Of a stretch of DNA of 64,000 nt, positions 32,449 to 43,180 are shown piece by piece; position 1 is the first letter of the stretch; each line of letters opens with the position of its first letter. The notes beneath the pieces are model-generated. The model did no database searches. It was not told where the DNA came from and was given only the letters and a program-made list of their open reading frames with translations. This stretch comes from Stentor coeruleus (lineage: Eukaryota > Ciliophora > Heterotrichea > Heterotrichida > Stentoridae). The DNA lies in contig MPUH01000295.1 of the NCBI GenBank assembly GCA_001970955.1, positions 1 through 64,000 on the forward strand, read 5' to 3'. The position numbers and the translations under genes are program-made.

Positions 32449-33160
32449 TCTAAAGCAAAATTAAAAGTCGAATTTTTTGTTAACGATTTCATAGTAAAGC
32501 AAAAGCATATTATATTACAAAATTTAAAGATAGTATTTGCAAAAATTACTAATTATGAAGTTCAATCTATTTTTTTAAGGAGTTTTTATTTTTTGGCTGA
32601 AAAATCCCAAGAATGATTTGTAAATAGTTGGCTTATAACTAGATTTAAAAATCCTAAAGAATATGGCAAAGTATTTCAATAGGAATATTTTAATACAGCG
32701 AAATACATAAAAAAGTAGTCATATTTTCAAGCTTTAGTGATTCTTCCATTTAATAGAAAAAATATCATCCAACTAAACACGAATTTTATAATGAACATTC
32801 AACTCTTGAAAACAAAAAAATAGATTCTCTGTTTACTCCAAAAAAAGTGATTTTCAAAGTCAGTGTTTATTTTAGAGTTAAAAAAACTATTTCTTTTGGA
32901 AAAATAAATGCAATGATAAATATAGCTCTGCTTCAAGTTTTCCAAAAATAAATACGCTTATTATGCGCTTAAAACTGTAAAACTGGCAGAAAATAACTAT
33001 TGGGTGAGTTTTCATATTCGAGTCTTGATGTTTTTACCAAATAAATTAAAAACCAAATGGACAATAGCAATCAAACCGTTAAAATTTAGCAAAAAAATCT
33101 TCAAAACCATATAGGGCTTTAAAGCAGAATGGTTACAATAACACTATTCCTTAATAATAA
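32449..33160 (+). pseudogene. Decayed gene of unknown family
   Basis: One plus-strand frame reads as protein-like sequence for long runs (for example VEFFVNDFIVKQKHIILQNL, later FQALVILPFNRKNIIQLN) with several stops between. A nearby frame then gives YYALKTVKLAENNYWV, which faintly recalls the Lys-containing beta-strand of protein kinases. Codon-like periodicity together with the stops suggests a decayed host gene. It fills the spacer between the ankyrin and FHA genes. The family is not established. Confidence 0.4.
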
Positions 33161-33179
33161 ACAAAATTTACTACATCTC

Positions 33180-34091
33180 TTAATAATTATTAGTCACAGA
33201 AATTACCTGAAACACTGTCTGATTTGCTTTAAAAATCATTGACTGGTAAATCTCCAAATCTTCAGAAAGATAAAGCCAAGTCCCATTCGTGCTTTTTTTA
33301 TGCATGTCTCCATCAACCAAATTCCACCCATTTGAATTATAAAAAACCGTAGAATGTGATTTAGAAAGAAGATTATCATCAAGTCTCAAATCACAAGTAA
33401 TTCCTCTTCCTATACTAATAAATTTATCCTCATTCTCATTTCCTTCAAAGCACATATTCCCTCTTTCCTCCCCCATGATTTTTATATTCAATATAGGTTT
33501 TTTTTCATAGACAACTTGTGAAAAAGCTAAAAAACTTGACCCAATATTTACAATCATATTTTCTTTTAATATCTGTTTATATCTTACCAATGGAGAATCC
33601 AAACGAACATATGCACCAAATCCTTTACCTAAATCTTTAATAAAAAAACAGTCCCTTTCAATATTGAAATAAATACAAAAATGCCTTCCTCGATGATGGT
33701 CTTCAATATCTTTATTTTGTACAGGGATTACAATATCATTGACAATAAACCCTCGTTCTTTACGTTTGCAGCCAAAATAAACTTTACCATCTTTGAAATT
33801 TCTTTTTGAGTTATCAAGACCTTGGTGTGTTATGTAATAGCGTGTATCTTTTGAGATGGGTCCTGAATTTACAACTTTTATATGCAACTTTGAAGATGTT
33901 TGAAGGGATTTGAGCTTTGATATTCGATTTACTATTTCTTGACCTTCGTTATTGATAATGTTTTTTGTTCGAGAAATCTCATTTATTATATTCGGTTGTT
34001 GTGGAGACTTCATGTTTCGTGGGGAAAGCATAGACATTTCTTCTATCATAGAGGAAGAACCTTCGCAGCAGTTGATTGCGCCATTACCCAT
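33180..34091 (-). CDS. N-myristoylated tandem FHA-domain protein
   Basis: The 303-residue protein begins MGNGAINCC, so Gly2 should be myristoylated, with Cys8/Cys9 nearby for palmitoylation. The C-terminal FHA domain (about 222-300) keeps the phosphothreonine-binding set: IGRG, LLSKSHS and STNGTW. The first FHA-like domain (about 85-205) keeps the fold pattern (NDIVIP, then IKDLGKGFGAYVRLD) but not the full binding set. FHA domains bind phosphothreonine peptides. This one would read kinase signals at a membrane. The N-terminal 80 residues are Ser/Met/Pro-rich and may be phosphorylated. The gene at 43181 appears to carry a degenerate version of the same FHA pair. Confidence 0.85.
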   Translation of the reverse strand: MGNGAINCCEGSSSMIEEMSMLSPRNMKSPQQPNIINEISRTKNIINNEGQEIVNRISKLKSLQTSSKLHIKVVNSGPISKDTRYYITHQGLDNSKRNFKDGKVYFGCKRKERGFIVNDIVIPVQNKDIEDHHRGRHFCIYFNIERDCFFIKDLGKGFGAYVRLDSPLVRYKQILKENMIVNIGSSFLAFSQVVYEKKPILNIKIMGEERGNMCFEGNENEDKFISIGRGITCDLRLDDNLLSKSHSTVFYNSNGWNLVDGDMHKKSTNGTWLYLSEDLEIYQSMIFKANQTVFQVISVTNNY

Positions 34092-34566
34092 CTTAAAATT
34101 TTAAAGCTCGGTTCAATATTTTGACATATTTTAGATGGGATTGTATGAGAATTTAGAGATATTCTGACTCCCATCTATTTAATAAACAATAGGGTTTTTA
34201 TATTTATTAAGTTAAATTTGTTTTCTCTTTTGTAGTAGGATTTTTCATCGAAAATTCTGAAGTTTTTTTATAGGAATGTTATAAAATGCTTAGAAAAAGT
34301 ATAATTAAATAGATTATAGAAATAATAGCGATCAAAGAAATTTATAATCCATAAATTTTATAGTTTTTAGGATATTAGTTTGGATTTAGGGACTTATGAT
34401 AATTATTTATATATTTTTAAGGTGTGAAAAAGTTCTTAAAGGAAAATATACTTTGAATGGTTTTATAAATTAACATCTGATTATCAAATAGATAATAAGA
34501 CTATGGATAAAGCCTGAAGCTAAAATTGTGAGTGATTGCTGAAAAGGGATATATTAATAATTACTA
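34092..34566. other. Divergent promoter region
   Basis: AT-rich spacer between the FHA gene (minus) and the MORN gene (plus). No coding-like run, repeat or RNA gene was seen. Confidence 0.5.
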
Positions 34567-35427
34567 ATGAACTGCTTCTATAAAACATGCCAAAGACCAG
34601 TTGAGTTTGCATGTAAGTGTGCTAAGCAGCGAATTTTTATCTGTAATTCTCACTTAAAAGCACATAAAAAGGAAAAAGGCTTTCATTGTATTGAGTTTTC
34701 TTCAAAATCAAGCAACGCAATTCGTCCAATTTTAGATAAAATAAAGCAAGTGAAATTAACAGTACTTATTAAATCAAAAACTCTGATTCGTCAAGTTGAA
34801 AATGAAGCATTAGCTATTCTTGATATTATAAGCAAACTTAAATCTGAACTTATCAAAAGACTTCATAAAGGAAATTTAACTATTAATTATGCTTCAAGTA
34901 TTGGAGTTAATGCTGGATATATAGAATTTGCTTATACAGAAAGCTATGAAAAATGTATTATGAAAGATTTTTATAAAGGAGTAATTATAAACGGAAAAAA
35001 GGAAGGTATAGGCATACTAGTTGATAGAACAAAAAAATATATTGGAGAATTTAAAAACGATAAAAGACATGGCAAAGGACTAAATATTAAAGAAAATGGG
35101 GAAATTTATGATGGAGAGTGGCTAAATGATAAGTATAATGGTAAGGGAAATTGCACTTATTCAGATGGACATCTTTATGAAGGTCAATTTTTAGATAACT
35201 TGATGGATGGTTATGGAGTGCTTACTTATCCAAAGTCTGACATATATGAAGGGAATTTCAAAAAAAATATACTTAATGGGGATGGAAAATATTATTATCA
35301 TTCAAGTGGAGAAATTTATGAAGGGAAATGGAGAAATGGAATTAAGCACGGCGCTGGTGTATTATTATATCCAAACAATGCACGGGCTTATCAGAATTAT
35401 TATAAAGGAGAATTAGTATCTCTTTAG
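34567..35427 (+). CDS. MORN-repeat protein with an N-terminal B-box-like finger
   Basis: The 286-residue protein has an N-terminal Cys/His motif (CFYKTC...FACKCAKQRIFICNSHLKAH) resembling a B-box or related zinc finger. A helical stretch follows at about 55-110. At least six MORN repeats fill the rest: YIGEFKNDKRHGKGL, YDGEWLNDKYNGKGN, YEGQFLDNLMDGYGV, YEGNFKKNILNGDGK, YEGKWRNGIKHGAGV. MORN repeats form an extended beta-sheet and often tie proteins to membranes or to cortical and basal-body structures in protists. No catalytic domain is attached, unlike MORN-PIP kinases. The tail stops two residues after the last repeat. Confidence 0.88.
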   Translation: MNCFYKTCQRPVEFACKCAKQRIFICNSHLKAHKKEKGFHCIEFSSKSSNAIRPILDKIKQVKLTVLIKSKTLIRQVENEALAILDIISKLKSELIKRLHKGNLTINYASSIGVNAGYIEFAYTESYEKCIMKDFYKGVIINGKKEGIGILVDRTKKYIGEFKNDKRHGKGLNIKENGEIYDGEWLNDKYNGKGNCTYSDGHLYEGQFLDNLMDGYGVLTYPKSDIYEGNFKKNILNGDGKYYYHSSGEIYEGKWRNGIKHGAGVLLYPNNARAYQNYYKGELVSL

Positions 35428-35529
35428 TTTATAGGAATTATAGTTTACTTAGTTTAATATAAATTATGGCATTTTATTATTTTGTAAGTTTTTATGGATT
35501 CAGATATTTCTATTAAAAATGCAATAGTT

Positions 35530-35800
35530 TTTAAATGAAAATTATTGGGTGAATTTTGTTATCGGATTAACTGATGACGCTATGATTAATTATAGCTTGT
35601 GCAAAAAAGAATTTTTTTAATTGATTGTAGATATGGAGATTGATTTTGTTGATATTATCTGAAATTTTAAGGATGAGAATATTGTTAGGAGATATTTTAT
35701 TGAATAAGGTATCGTATTGGAGTTTTATATTATGATAATGTATTTATTTGATAGCAGAAGAAATCTAAATAATAATAATGATAAGCACTTGAAGACAATA
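35530..35800 (+). pseudogene. Short decayed coding relic, family unknown
   Basis: One frame reads NYWVNFVIGLTDDAMINYSL, later VDMEIDFVDII and FKDENIVRRYFIE, with stops between. The same region shows base-level similarity to 45905-46110. The two look like old copies of one sequence. No family was recognised. Confidence 0.35.
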
Positions 35801-36249
35801 TTTATGTTTATTCTACGAACTGTTCAAATTTAAAAATCACTCTAGAAACCATTAATAAGGTGGAAAAAGTCTTCAACTTATAAATATGCAAATTTTTTTT
35901 TATCTATCCATATAAAATATCTTTCAATCACTATCTTTAATCTGTACATCGAAGGGTATATTAATAAAATAAATAGCTTAGAACTTTCTAAAGACTTAAA
36001 AAGCTTAATGTCTAGATTTGACATGATTCTATAAGATTCTTGGATATAAAAAACCTTAAACAATATGTTATACTCAGTCTTATAATATTTGAATTCATCA
36101 ATTTTCAATTGTAAATAGCTTATCTAATAGGTTATTTATATATACAAAACATTTTATAAAGAAAATAAATGCTTTGATTTTACTAGAAATCATTGTAATT
36201 ATGTATCATATATTTAGAAATATGTTACATGTATTACCTTAACTTCAGA

Positions 36250-36980
36250 TGATGTTTTTGCAGAAACCAGATTAAAAAGTCTTACATTAAGGACTCTGGA
36301 ATATGAGCTATAAAAGTGAAGAAATTCATTTAGTAGAATCAATATGAAAAGTCTTACATTGGAGGACTCTGGAATATGAGCTGTAAAAGTGAAGAAATTC
36401 ATTTAGTGGACATAAAAATAATTTCAATAATCATCATAGCTTCTTCTGATAATAATCTGCACTAATAGATTCTGGAGTATTCAAAAAGAGTTCAATTCTA
36501 ATTACTATTTTTTTTGTTACTGTGGAATGCTGTTTAAACCGACAAGCCAATCGTTCAAATAAAAAACTCATATATAGAAAATACACAATAGCTTCAACAA
36601 CCATAATGAATTTGTTAAAAGAATCTTTATTAGTAATAATTCAATTTTTTAGTATCAAGATCAGGTGATAAAATCCATATAATATGGAAACTCTCTGAAA
36701 CTATTGTCAAAATCTCTTTCCAGATATAACAATTAAGTAATAAGCATTTCAATTAGTTCTAATAAATATTTTGCTATATTTTATTCAAAGGATAATACTA
36801 TAAGAATCAAGGATTTATTCACAAAGATGAAAATATATACTCAGAAAGCATAAGGTCTTGTAAATTCTAACTAACTTTGAGAATTTATATATTTTTCAAG
36901 TCTTCTGATAAGACTATAAATTGTGTAATGCTAAGGAGAGAAAATGATATTTTTTGATTAAAGAAAAAACAATATTATCA
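36250..36980 (+). pseudogene. Decayed WD40-repeat gene
   Basis: Plus-strand pieces in shifting frames give recognisable WD40 blade ends: IIIIASSDNNL with RFWSIQK, FLVSRSGDKIHIIWKL, SSNKYFAIFYSKDNTIRIKD and FKSSDKTINCV. At least four blades are represented, with many stops and frame changes. The left end overlaps a 72-base tandem duplication. It is unrelated in detail to the two pseudogenes at 22-24 kb, so this is a third WD40 relic. Confidence 0.5.
36275..36407 (+). repeat. Two copies of a 60-nt sequence at a 72-nt period
   Basis: Copies at 36275-36334 and 36347-36407 share AAAAGTCTTACATT, GGACTCTGGAATATGAGCT and GTGAAGAAATTCATTTAGT. They differ at only a few places. Confidence 0.85.
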
Positions 36981-37406
36981 ATTATTCTGTCAAAAGAGGA
37001 TCTAGTTTTGTTATGGCTATACTTTTTGACTAATAATAAAGAGAATACTAACACTTGCAAAGCTTTTAAGTTAAAGAAAGTAGTATAAGCCAAGATACTT
37101 GACATACTTAAATTAGTTTCTATATAAAATTGTATCTCTTATTAACTATCCTGTAATTTCTAAGTAAAATAAGCCTACAAATAATAAATTCAAATTCAAA
37201 TCCATTAAGTAAATCCTATTTAGCCTATAATATTTTTTTTTTACAAACCTTTATTTTAATCACATCTTAAAGATTCGCCTTGGTTTCAAAAATAAAATCT
37301 CATAAATTAGGAACTTCAATCTGCTTAGTTATAATAAAAAAAAATACCTAAAGTTTTACTTTAAACATTTTATAATTCGAATAATAAAAAACCAGAAATT
37401 ATATAT
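36981..37406. other. Spacer before the third kelch gene
   Basis: AT-rich with no clear coding pattern, apart from weak traces to about 37100. It probably holds the promoter of the kelch gene at 37407. Confidence 0.5.
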
Positions 37407-40400
37407 ATGAAACCAAGTATTATTCTCATAGTCTTTGCTTTAATTGATTTTATACTTATTCATGCCCTTGTTCCTATTACCGACTTCCCAGCTACAGGTA
37501 TCCCACCTCAAGCAAGACAAGGTTCAAGCATAGCAGTAGATCCAACAAAAAAATTTGTGCATATTTTCGGGGGAAAAAATAAACAAGGTTACCTAAACGA
37601 CCTTTGGACATTCAGTTTGGATAATTTAAAGTGGAAAATGATTTATGTTCATTCTAACTTGCCTGGTATTATTTATTAAGAACCTAGAAGTGAAGCATAT
37701 AGTTTTTTCCGTTCACAAACCCAAGAATACTGTATTTATGGGGGTTTTACTTTATATCAAACTTTGACTGATATATGGTGCTATTCACATACACACTTTT
37801 ATTGGTATATTCTTTTAGAAAACTCCTTGAATTATAGTGTTATTCTTGATCAGATATATTTTTCTATACAAAATGAAGAATATTTAGCTATTTTGTTTAT
37901 TAATCTTGAATTGTCGCGCATTGAATTAGACATGTATTTTTTATTTAGATTAAATTTTAGTAGCTTTCAAGTTGCTAATTCTGAACTTGATTTGAATGAT
38001 AAGGTTTTAAATATTAAAGATGTGACTAAAGTTAGTGGGTCTTTAGGGTTTAATAAAGAGAAAATCGTAATAACAATGCTTTGTGGGTTAGGGTCATTTA
38101 ATGGAATTATGTATTATGATATTAGTACTTTTGAAACAGAAGATATAAAAGAATTTGAAATAGATTTGTATCCTAATGGAAAGATTCATAGTTCTTTCGT
38201 AGTTGGCGAATACATTGGATTTTTAACTACCACTGGGGAATATTTCTATAGCTTTTTAGAAGAACATTCCCCAGAATTGAGTTTTTTAAAAACTTTTCCC
38301 ATATTTCAAAAATCTGCCTGTGTTTTTTCAGAAGATGCTTTTTACGATTTTGGAGGACTATCTTTATCAGGTTTGGAAAATGGACTATCGAAATACACGG
38401 TAATTTTTTTTTTCATAGCCTACTATGAAAATTTATCGAAACCTTATATTGCACCTCCACCCAGACTTAAAACAGCATTACATGTTGTACGCAATAAAAT
38501 ATACCTTTTCGGAGGACAAAACGGGGATATTTTTTATAATGATTTATGGCAATATAATATTGAAAAAGATGTGTGGAAAGAAATAATCCCTTTAAATGAT
38601 CCTCCAAGTCCAAGACATTCCTTTGCTTCTACTTCTGATAGTGATGTTTTACTTATTTGGGGAGGTTCAACTAAGAAAGGTTTAAGTAATGACTTTTTCA
38701 TATACAATACGATAAAAAATAAGTGGAATCAAATAATAATTGAAGGAAGTTTTATTCCTAGTAAAAGGTTTGGAGCTTGTATGGTAAGCGCTTTCCCTTA
38801 CTACTATATTATGGGTGGGGCAAATGAATTAGGTGTGTGTAACGATTTATGGCATTTTAGTTTTATTGATCTTATGTATATTAGCAAGAAAAAATATACT
38901 GGTTCAGTTTATGCAAATTGCTTTTATGAAAATTCCTTATTTGTTGACATTCCAGGGGAAAATAATGAGATCTATAGATTTGGCCGCTTAATCAATCTTA
39001 AACCAAATAAAGGTATAGATTTGCAAATTGGAAATATGGGACTTTTCGATATGCCTTACAATTATATCAGCTTTTCAAATTCAGATAATGTAGTTTATGA
39101 TATTCTTGATGATATTCCTTTTGGTGTATCTTTTGTTTATTATAAAAAATCAGTTTTTTATTATGGAGGGGGTTTGACTCTTTCAAAATCTAAGTACTTT
39201 CCTGAGTTACCTAGAGCAAAATTTGCTAAAATAAACTTAGAAGATATATCTAAAAAGATCTCTAATATGACATATTGCTCAGTTGGTTTTTTAACTAATC
39301 AAGATGTAGACGAGTGTTTTTATTGTCATGAAGGTAGCTATGCTGCATGGTTAGGATATGGATATTGTATGAAATGCCCAAAAGGAACTTTTAATCCTTC
39401 GGATGGAGCCACTGGGGTAAAACAATGCTACCCTTGTCCTCAGGGAACTTATACTTCAAATATTGGAAGTAATTTTTGTAGGGAGTGTCCTGTTGATTAT
39501 AACTGCCCTGCAGGTAGTAAAAATTATACTAGAAAAACTTTAAATAAGAATATCATTGAATCTGCTCAACCTGCTGATTATGAAAAAAATAAGGTTAGGC
39601 TTATCGAGACACTAGGAAAAATAGTGATTTTGAGTTTAATTTTGAGTTTAACAGGATTTTACTTTGCTTTCCCAAGATTCAAACACTTTTTAAGCTTTAT
39701 AGACCTTTATTCAACAATTCATTCATACAAAGAAAGCGAAACTATCAAAGTAAGTTCTACACCTCTTGGAGGATTTTTTTCTGCTGTTTTATATTCAATT
39801 TTTGCAATGTTGAGTCTTCAATTGATTTTATTTTTTTTCATTGATAATGTTACAGAAATAAAAGATCTAATTCCAATGCCTATTTTAGATATGCAAGTTG
39901 CAGATATAAGAGGTAATTTTTATTTGGATGTTAGTTTTCATAATTATCCAGATATTTGCAGTGTATTACATTTATCAGGACCAGAACTACCATTATTCAA
40001 TACTAGTTTATATATAGGCAAAGATTTAGAATGTATCTCTACTATTAAAGTTTTACCTAGAAATATTAAATTTAAAAGTTTCACTTATACGTGCACAAAA
40101 GAAGCTGATTCATCTTGCACTATAAAAATAAAATGTAAAAATTGCAAAACAAAAGTTCAAGCTTTTGTTGATATAGAAATGCTAAATTTAGTTAGCTATA
40201 CAACTGGAATTACTGTCAATATCACTGCAGAATCATCTATCCCAAATGAAATAAGTTCTTTAACATCTAAAGCTATACCTAAAGAAAAGAACATCTTTAT
40301 TGGCACCCAGCCTACAAAATTTTACTTCACTCTAACACCATCATACTTTAAATCTTTGATTCAAGATAATGTCAAACAATACACAGGATTTCATGTTTTT

Positions 40401-40775
40401 GAAAGTCAGCCACCTGATAATGGTAGTGAAAAAGAAGTAGATGATATATTCTTATCAGCAAAAACAACTGTGCAAATAATTTTAAGTAAAGATAATCTTG
40501 GGCTTTATATTGAAAGGCACCATAGTCAGAGTAAATTTGCGCTTGTAGGAAGTTTGTTTGGAATCTTTAATGGTTTATTAGGAATTATTGGTTTTGCTAA
40601 GAAATATATGGATAGTTGTTTATCTAGGGTGCAAAAGAAAAAAAAAGACCAAATGAATATTGAAAAAGTATTGCTTTCAAGGTGTAGGATTAAGCAATGC
40701 TTTAAAAAAAATGCTGGAGATTTAACTGAAGATGTTCATAATATTCGTTTAGTAGTAAATAATTGCTTAGCTTAG
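37407..40775 (+). CDS. Kelch-repeat, Cys-rich, three-pass membrane receptor-like protein (one 15-nt intron)
   Basis: Two exons (37407-37665 and 37681-40775) join in frame into 1117 residues. The layout equals that of the gene at 1950-5342. It has a signal peptide (MKPSIILIVFALIDFILIHA) and kelch blades (IFGGKNKQGYLNDLW, IYGGF, YLFGGQNGDIFYNDLW, IWGGS, YIMGGANELG). A Cys-rich segment lies at about 618-690 (CPKGTF, CPQGTYTS). Spans are near 726-748, 779-803 and 1039-1060, and a basic tail follows (RVQKKKKDQ). The second ectodomain between the last two spans has its own cysteines. Sequence divergence from the left-hand pair is large, so this copy is older. Probably a surface receptor. Confidence 0.87.
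37666..37680 (+). other. 15-nt intron of the third kelch gene
   Basis: Reads GTATTATTTATTAAG. Splicing joins HSNLP to EPRSEAYSFF and extends the propeller in frame; unspliced, the protein ends at 90 residues. Confidence 0.88.
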
Positions 40776-41668
40776 TAAATTGCTTGAATTATTTTATCAT
40801 TAAGTTTTTGCATTCATTTTGCCATTAAATAGTAGAAAATAAAATTAGAAACCTCCCATGGGAAAAAAAATAAAAAAATCATGTCCAAATATAGAATCGA
40901 AGATTATAAAGAGATTATTAATGGCAATGAATGGTTGAAGGCATCTGTTAAAAAGACAAAAGAAATAATATAAAACAGCAAAAAGAGATTCTAAAAAGTA
41001 AAATAACTGAGGAACTATCACGAAATATAGAAACGTAGAAATGAATGCAAGGAATACAAAACTGAAAAAACACAAAATACAAAAAAGGTCAAAAGAAACA
41101 CGAATAAAATGACCAAAACTTCTCATTAGGACACATTTTTTACAGGATGAAGAATTTGAAATGACCCTAAGAGAAAAAACGTAAAACAAGAAATAAGACC
41201 AACAGAGAAATAAAATATCATTATGAAAATATACTACAAATGAGTAAGGGCTGGACAATATTCAAGCGATAATTCCTAACTAATAATAATACTAATAATA
41301 ATATTCTTCACTAAGTAAACCTCTGCCTAATCACTACATCTGAGAACTTCCTTATCAACCAAAAGTACGAAACCTCAACATCTCCCTCAAATATCATTAA
41401 CCCCCCAAGGACTTATCTCTAAAAACATCATAAAATCCTAACTTTTCTCTTAAAAACCATCCTAATTAACAAAAACTACTAAAACTCTTCCTAAACCTAA
41501 AATTCCCTTTAAACTCTTATTCCACAATCATAAAACTTCATCATCTACCAAACCTTTCACTATAAAAATAATAAAACTTTCTTCTAATTTCTCATCTTAA
41601 TAATCATTTGTGACTTGAACCTTGCAAGTTCTTCCATTATTTGCGTACAAATTGGAGGGAAATAATAT
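40776..41668. other. Spacer with a G-free leader before ERH
   Basis: The left part (about 40850-41260) is A-rich on the plus strand. The right part is C/T/A with very few G; 41461-41580 contains none. The G-poor tract ends before the ERH start. No gene is supported here. Confidence 0.5.
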
Positions 41669-41992
41669 ATGGTAGCCAAGGTTCTTTTGCTTGTACAACA
41701 GAAAGCTGATACAGAATCAAGAAGATATCAAGAATTCCACACACTTGATAAGTGCTTGGATTATATACTCAAATTGTTTGAAGATAAGCTAAGAAACCAG
41801 TTGCAAGAAAAGGATAATTTCACTTATGACCTTAGTGATTTGTATGAGTATTTGGATGATCTTCCTAGTATACAATGTTTGATTTTTAGTGAAGATACTA
41901 GGACTTTTACTCCACATGATAAAAATTGGGTGAAAAGCAAACTTTATGCGCATTTGTCAAATCAAGTGACTGAAATGGCTTTTGATAATTAG
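41669..41992 (+). CDS. ERH: Enhancer of rudimentary homologue
   Basis: The 107-residue protein matches human ERH (104 residues) end to end: LLLVQ near the start, the FTYDLSDLYEYLDDLPSIQC block where ERH has ITYDISQLFDFIDDLADLSC, and TFTPHDKNWVKSKLY where ERH has TYQPYNKDWIKEKIY. ERH is a small, highly conserved nuclear homodimer that works with RNA-binding partners in RNA decay and splicing. All core secondary-structure elements are present. The ATG at 41669 is the natural start. A confident orthologue call. Confidence 0.96.
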   Translation: MVAKVLLLVQQKADTESRRYQEFHTLDKCLDYILKLFEDKLRNQLQEKDNFTYDLSDLYEYLDDLPSIQCLIFSEDTRTFTPHDKNWVKSKLYAHLSNQVTEMAFDN

Positions 41993-43180
41993 TTTTATTT
42001 TAATTAGACTTATTTTGTTTGGGAATTTGAATGAAATATAATTTGTGTTAGATGATTGGGATAATAGAGATTGTTTTAATGAGTTTTTGTGAGGTTTTTA
42101 GAGAATAGAATGATTAGGTATGTAGAAAGATTTGAGTTTATAGTATTGGGAGATGATTAAATATATTGTTTTATGGATGAAGTAATAGGTTTGATTTCAG
42201 ATATAGTGTATGATTATAAATTTTTTTTTTTTTATTGGAGTAGTTTAATTTGGTTTTAAAGGTTTTTGGGAAAACCAAATTATTAAGTTACTTAATAGTT
42301 ACAAATTTTCAATGATAGTTTAGGGATAAAGGTTTTTTAGAAATGCATGAGTTTATATGATTAAATTTTATGTTTTGCATAAAAACAAGGGTTATTTGAA
42401 TATTCACTACTGTGGTTAAGCTCAAATGACTCATAAATTCTTAATATCTTATATCATTAAAAAAGTAAAAGAATCATATAGCTATTACGCCATATATTTT
42501 TTTCTAAATAGATAATTATATTAGAAAAATACGTACATATAATTAATAAATACTTAAAAACAATGCATTCTTATAGTTAAACTATCCATCCTAAATCTTT
42601 TATCATAATCTCTATCTATAATTCTTATCCCAGTCATGAAATTATTCAAAGGTACTTTTTTGATTTTTTCCCCTAGTCTTAATAAAAAAATCTTCAGGAA
42701 TTCCCTATAAATCTAAATATTTAAACTTTATCATATGAGTTTTTCTACCTACTTTTAAGTGATTATCAGAATTATTATAATACAAAAGGCTCTGAGTAAT
42801 TGAACAAGATTTGATATGTTTTTTTCAGCATAGAATCAATAAGCATTTTCACATAACACAAAGCTATAATACTAACTATATATAAAATCATATATTCTAT
42901 AGTTTCTGACATAAAAATAAAGTTTTTAAACAAATTTGTAATATCAAATCGATTTTAATAAGCCAAAGTTTCTAGTTATTCAACTAATTTAACTTTAATT
43001 TATTCTACAAAATCACTAAATCTCATACTAATGTAATTTCACACAAAAAATTATTTTTTCTTTTATTATATTTATCTAGTCAAACCAAGACCTTCACGTT
43101 ATCTTTAAAAAATTATTAAATCAAAAATCCCCGAATCTTTACCTTTAAATTTCTCAAATGCATTTTATAATAGTTAAATC
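41993..43180. other. Long spacer, nothing recognised
   Basis: About 1.2 kb. The left 200 bases are G/T-rich 3' flank of ERH and the rest is AT-rich. There is a short T run at 42220. I see no coding relic, repeat or RNA gene. Confidence 0.5.

Noticed and set aside
38400-38418. GT...AG segment of 19 bases in the third kelch gene
   Set aside because: Its removal would break a frame that is otherwise open, and 19 bases does not fit the 15-base introns seen here.
40845-41258. A 137-codon hydrophobic minus-strand frame
   Set aside because: It is a Phe/Leu-rich translation of an A-rich spacer, with no family features and no clean topology; probably chance. The opposite strand has Lys-rich runs with many stops and was also left uncalled.
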